From: Anodontia alba
Taxonomy: Eukaryota > Mollusca > Bivalvia > Lucinida > Lucinidae
Assembly: GCA_964016985.1 (NCBI GenBank)
Contig: OZ024823.1
Location: 63,880,514-63,944,513, forward strand
Reading direction: 5' to 3'
Length of the DNA stretch: 64,000 nucleotides
This document shows positions 59,617 to 64,000 of this stretch, in pieces; the first letter of the stretch is position 1, and each line of letters opens with the position of its first letter. The position numbers were made by a program, and so were the translations under genes. The notes under the pieces are model-generated. The model ran no database searches. It had not been told where the DNA came from and saw nothing but the letters and a program-made list of their open reading frames with translations.

Positions 59617-62600
59617 TATACCCCCCCCGCAAACTTTGTTTGTGGGGGGTATACTGTTTTCACGTTGTTCATCCATCTGTCCGTGTGTCCGTCCGTGTGT
59701 CTGTCCGCGACGCTGTTTTTTTCCTAATATCTTGAAAATGCAGTGATGGATATTCATCAATTTCTGCAGACACATTGATATCAGTAAGGTGTACCTACAA
59801 AAGAGAAAGTAAGGGCTAGGGGCCAATTCTCTAGGAGTTAATTGCCCTTTGTAAAAAAAATTTTCTTAATGCAGTAAAAAGTTTGTGTGTACACTATCTC
59901 TTTAACCAACAGCTGGAATTTGACCAAACTAGCACAGATACATAATCAGGATGGCAGAAAGAAGTGATTAGATTTGGTGACCTTATTTTCAAGGTCACTA
60001 CATAATTAATACTCAAAAAGTGAGCCTTGTTAATGCAGTAAAAAGTTTGTGTGCACACTATCTCTTTAACCAATGGCTGGAATTTGACCAAACTAGCACA
60101 GATACATCATAAGGATGGAGGAAAGAAGTGGTTAGATTTTGGTGACCTTGACCTTATTTTCAAGGTCACTACATTATAAATACTCAAAAAGTGAGCCTTG
60201 TTAATGCAGTAAAAAAAAGTTTGTGTGCACATTATCTCTTTAACCAATGGCTGGAATATGACCAAACTAGCACAGATACATCCTAAGGATCTGGGGAAGA
60301 ATTGATTAGATTTTGGTGACCTTGACCTTATTTTCAAGGTCACTACATTATAAAATAGGCAAAAAGTGAGCCTTGTGTGCACTCTGTCTCATGAATCAAT
60401 AGATAAAATTTGACCAAATTAGCACAGATACATCATTTGGAATGGGGAAAGAAGTGATTAGATTTTGGTGGCCTTTATCATATTTTCAAGGTCACACCAG
60501 CACTTTGAAACTCAAATTTTGATAGAAAAAAGCTTGTGTGCACACTATATGCCTTGAACCAATGACTGGAATTTTAACAAACTAGCACCGATACATTGTT
60601 AGGACATGGGAAATAAGTGATTAGATTTTGTGTCTTGACCTCATTTTCAAGGATCACTATGTTATAAAGACTCCAAAAAATGAGCCTTGTAGAAAGTTTA
60701 CGTGCACACTGTCTCTTTAACCAATGGCTGGATTTTGACCAAACTAGCACAGATACATCATCAGGATGGGGGAAAGAAGTGATTCATGAATCAATAGATG
60801 GAATTGGACCAAAGTAGCACAGATATTTTGGGATTGGGGAAAGAAGTGGTTAGATTTTGGTGACCTTTTTCTTGTTTTCAAGGTCACACCGGCACTTTGA
60901 AACTCAAATTTTGATAGAAAAAAGCATGTGTGCACACTATATCTTGAACCAATGGCTGGAATTTTAACAAACTAGCACAGCTACATTGTTTGGACATGGG
61001 AAAGAAGTGATTAGATTTTTGTGACCCTGACCTCATTTTCAAGGTCACTACATTATAAAGACTCTAAAAATTACCCTTGTGTGCACCTTATCTCATTGAT
61101 CATTAGATGGAATTTGTTCAAGCTAGAACAGATACTTCGTTGGGATGAGGGAAAGAAGTGATAAGATTTTGGTGACTTGGACCTTTTTTTCAAGGTCACA
61201 CTGACACTTTGAAACCCAAATTTTGATAGAAAAAAGCTTATGTGACACATTTATATCAATAAGGTGTACCTACATAAGAGAAAGTATGGGCTAGGGGCCA
61301 ATTCTCTTGGAGTTATTGCCCTTTGTAAAATTTCTTAATGCAGTAAAAAGTTTTTGTGCACACTGTCTCTTCAACCAATGGCTGGAATTTGACCAAACTA
61401 GCACAGAGACATCATCAGGATGGGGAAAGAAGTGTTTACATTTTGGTGGCCTTGACCTTATTTTCAAGGTCACTACATTATAAATATTCAAAAAGTGAAC
61501 CTTGTGTGCACTCTATCTTTTATCCTGCATATCTTGATTAATATTATTAGGAATCTTTTTTGCATAAATGTTCATATTCATCAGATGTTGCTGCTACAGA
61601 AAAAGAAGGGTCAAGAGATCAATACTGTTATAGTTATTCCCCTTTGTAATTTTTTAATGTCTGTAATGCTTTTGTTTTTCCTGTGTATCTTGCTTGATAG
61701 TTTTAGGAATCTTTTAATACTTTGCATGAATGTTGATATTGATAAGTTGTTGTTGCTGTTGAAATTTTTAGCTCACCTGAGCAAAAGCTCAGGATGAGCT
61801 ATTGTCATCACCCTATGTCCTTCGTCCGTCGTCGTCCGTCGTTCGTCGTCAACAATTAGTTTGTTAACACTCTAGAGGTCACAGTTTTGACCCAGTCTTG
61901 ATGAAACTTGGTCAGAATGTTTGCCTCTTTGACATCTAGGTCAAGTTTGATACTGGGTTACTTGGGGTCAAAAACTAGGTCATCAGGTCAAATCAAAGGA
62001 AAAACTTGTTAACACTCTACAGGTCATAGTTTTGACCCAATCTTGATGAAACTTGCTCAAAATGTTTGCCTCTATTAAATCTAGGTCAAGTTCAAAACTG
62101 GGTCACCTGGGGTCAAAAACTAGGTCACCGGGCCAGATCAGCAGAAAACCTTGTTAACACTCTAGCGGTCACATTTTTGAAGCAATCATCATGAATCTTG
62201 CTCAATATGTTTGTCTTGATGATTTCTAGGTCAAGTTCAAAACTGGGTCACTTGGGGTCAAAAACTAGGTCACCTGGCCAGATCAGCAGAAAACCTTGTT
62301 AACACTCTAGCGGTCACATTTTTGAAGCAATCATCATGAATCTTGCTCATTATGTTTGTCTTGATGAATTCTAGGTCAAGTTCGAAACTGGGTCACCTAG
62401 GGTCAAAAACTAGGTCACCTGGCCAGATCAGCAGAAACCCTTGTTAACACTCTAGCAGTCACATTTTTGAAGCATTCATCATGAATCTTGCTCAATATGT
62501 TTGTCTTGATGATTTCTAGGTCAAGTTCGATACTGGGTCACTTGGGGTCAAAAACTAGGTCACCGGGCCAGATCAGCAGAAAACCTTGTTAACACTCTAG

Positions 62601-63690
62601 CGGTCACATTTTTGAAGCAATCATCATGAATCTTGCTCATTATGTTTGTCTTGATGAATTCTAGGTCAAGTTCGAAACTGGGTCACCTAGGATCAAAAAC
62701 TAGGTCACCTGGCCAGATCAGCAGAAACTCTTGTTAACACTCTAGCAGTCACATTTTTGAAGCAATCATCATGAATCTTGCTCAATATGATTGTCTTGAT
62801 GATTTATAGGTCGAGTTCGAAACTGGGTCACTTGGAGTCAAAAACTAGGTCACCGGGCCAAATCAGCAGAAAAACTTGTTAACACTCTAGCAGTCACATT
62901 TTTGAAGCAATAATCATGAATCTTGCTCAAAATGTTTGTCTTGATGATTTCTAGGTCAGGTTCGAAACTGGGTCACGTGGTATTAAAAACTAGGTCACCA
63001 GGCCAAACCAGCAGAAAACCTTGTTAACACTCTAGCAGTTACATTTTTGAAGCAATTATCATGAATCTTGCTCAAAATGTTTGTCTTGATGAGTTCTAGG
63101 ATATGTTTGAAACTGGGTCACTTGGGGTTAAAAACTAGGTCACCGGGCCAAATCAGCGTAAAATCTTGTTAACACTCTAGCGGTCACATTTTTGAAACAG
63201 TCATCATGAATCTTGCTCAAAATGTTTGTCTTGATAATTTCTAGGTCAAGTTCGAAACGGAACACCTGGGGTCAAAAACTAGGTCACCTGGCCAAATCAG
63301 CGTAAAATCTTGTTATCACTCTAGCAGTCACATTTTTCAAGCAATCATCATGAATCTTGCACAAAATGTTTGTCTTGATGAGTTCTAGGTCAAGTTTTAA
63401 ACTGGGTCACTTGGTATCAAAAACTAGGTCACCGGGCCAAATCAGCAGAAAACTTTGTTATAATCATTTTGAACTTTGATCAGAATGTTTGCCTTGATCA
63501 GTTCTAGATCAGGCTCTCAAAGTGCCATGTTGCTCAGGTGAGCGTTACAGGGCCATCATGGCCCTCTTGTTTATTTTTCCTGTATATCTTGCTTAATAAT
63601 TTTATTAGACATCAGGAAAACATACCTATATAACTTTGACCCCCTTAAACCCCACTTTTATATAGCAAAACTGGGGTTTGCAGGGGTATA
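59617..63690 (+). mobile_element. Helentron-like element, core G, with a nested element
   Basis: The head TATACCCCCCCCGCAAAC, TTTGTTTG, TGGGGGGTATAC is followed by a GTCCGTGTGTCC block. About nine core G units (59880-61510) carry GGAATTTGACCAAACTAGCA and TTTTCAAGGTCACTACATTA. The 3' region 61511-61769 resumes at 63573 (CCTGTATATCTTGCTTAATA). The tail GTTTGCAGGGGTATA (63676-63690) inverts the head. A core-A element occupies 61770-63572. Confidence 0.8.
61770..63572 (+). mobile_element. Helentron-like element, core A, nested
   Basis: The head AGCTCACCTGAGCAAAAGCT, CAGGATGAGCT has a CCGTCGTCGTCCGTCGTTCG block. About 11 core A units run to 63460. The tail has GCTCAGGTGAGCGTTACAGG and a GGGCCATCATGGCCC hairpin with TCTTGTT. 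It is inserted after GAAATTTTT in the 3' region of the core-G element. Confidence 0.88.
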
Positions 63691-63720
63691 CATTATTCTT
63701 CTTATTTCTGCTCAAAACAT

Positions 63721-63780
63721 ATATTGTGGGTACTCATTAGAACTGCCTCACTGAGGCAGTTCTAACAAGTACCCACAATC
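63721..63780. repeat. Near-perfect palindrome with CATTAGAA core
   Basis: Arms ATTGTGGGTACTCATTAGAA and ACTGCCTCA are mirrored by TGAGGCAGT and TCTAACAAGTACCCACAAT, with two mismatches and almost no loop. This is the clearest of several CATTAGAA fold-backs. Confidence 0.85.
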
Positions 63781-63880
63781 TATGTTTTGAGCAGTAATAT
63801 GAAAAATATCAGAATTTTTTATCTGAAAATTTTCATATTTTAGTGGTAGAATCTTCAGTATATTTGAATAGGCATGTTTT

Positions 63881-63960
63881 CGTAATGTTTTGGTGACGCT
63901 GACTTTATTTTCAAGGTCACGCCAGCGCTTTGAAACTTAAATTTTGTTAGAAAAAGGTTT
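63881..63960 (+). repeat. Stray core G unit
   Basis: TTTTGGTGACGCTGACTTTA and TTTTCAAGGTCACGCC resemble core G units at 60430-60530. It is cut by the window edge or isolated. Confidence 0.6.
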
Positions 63961-64000
63961 TATGCTTTATGCAGGTGATATCAAATAAACGCTGCTTATT

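Noticed and set aside
35251..64000. Remaining C-terminal exons of the FERM gene
   Set aside because: The post-FERM region is low-complexity and I found no segment with matching phase, splice sites and family motif; they may lie beyond the window.

Overview
The window is eukaryotic: genes are split by GT-AG introns, and most of the DNA is degenerate interspersed repeats. Repeats with a palindromic head, a GTCC/GTCY microsatellite, long tandem cores and a hairpin tail match the pearl/Helentron-type (HINE) elements known from bivalves. Together with several tRNA-derived SINEs this suggests a bivalve mollusc, possibly a venerid clam. The species is inference.

One host gene is supported. Six phase-compatible exons on the + strand (5767-35250) join into about 311 residues of a FERM-domain protein of the FRMD6/Willin/Expanded group, covering the F2 lobe, the F3 lobe and a Ser-rich post-FERM segment. 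The first and last exons lie outside the window or were not recognised. One intron is about 21.2 kb and consists almost wholly of transposable elements.

The rest is layered mobile DNA. About 15 Helentron-like elements all lie in the same orientation, and their tandem cores fall into recognisable families, called A to J here: A about 144 bp, B about 330, C about 145, D about 166, E about 145, F about 430, G about 165, H about 150, I about 145-175, J about 150. Heads and tails recur with different cores, and chimeric arrays such as B then E under one tail are common.

Other elements are a full-length mariner with one nonsense codon (56995-58334); a dead RTE-like LINE on the - strand (35405-36803); a 3.46-kb unit with about 290-bp inverted ends holding a decayed Penelope-like reverse transcriptase (13639-17101); a tyrosine-recombinase fragment (43198-43500); a 2.07-kb TA-flanked transposon (47747-49815); two palindromic MITEs with TA and TTAA target duplications; and five SINE-like retroposons.

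The tandem arrays act as internal records of the uninterrupted sequence, so several insertions can be reconstructed to the base: the MITE at 21514, the SINE at 21968, the TTAA MITE at 39487, the TA element at 47747 and the Helentron at 52573. The most striking points are nested Helentrons that carry different cores at equivalent sites in paralogous repeats, and cores that repeat CTCF/GC-box-like, YY1-like, MEF2-like and nuclear-receptor-like motifs inside an intron of a presumed Hippo-pathway gene.
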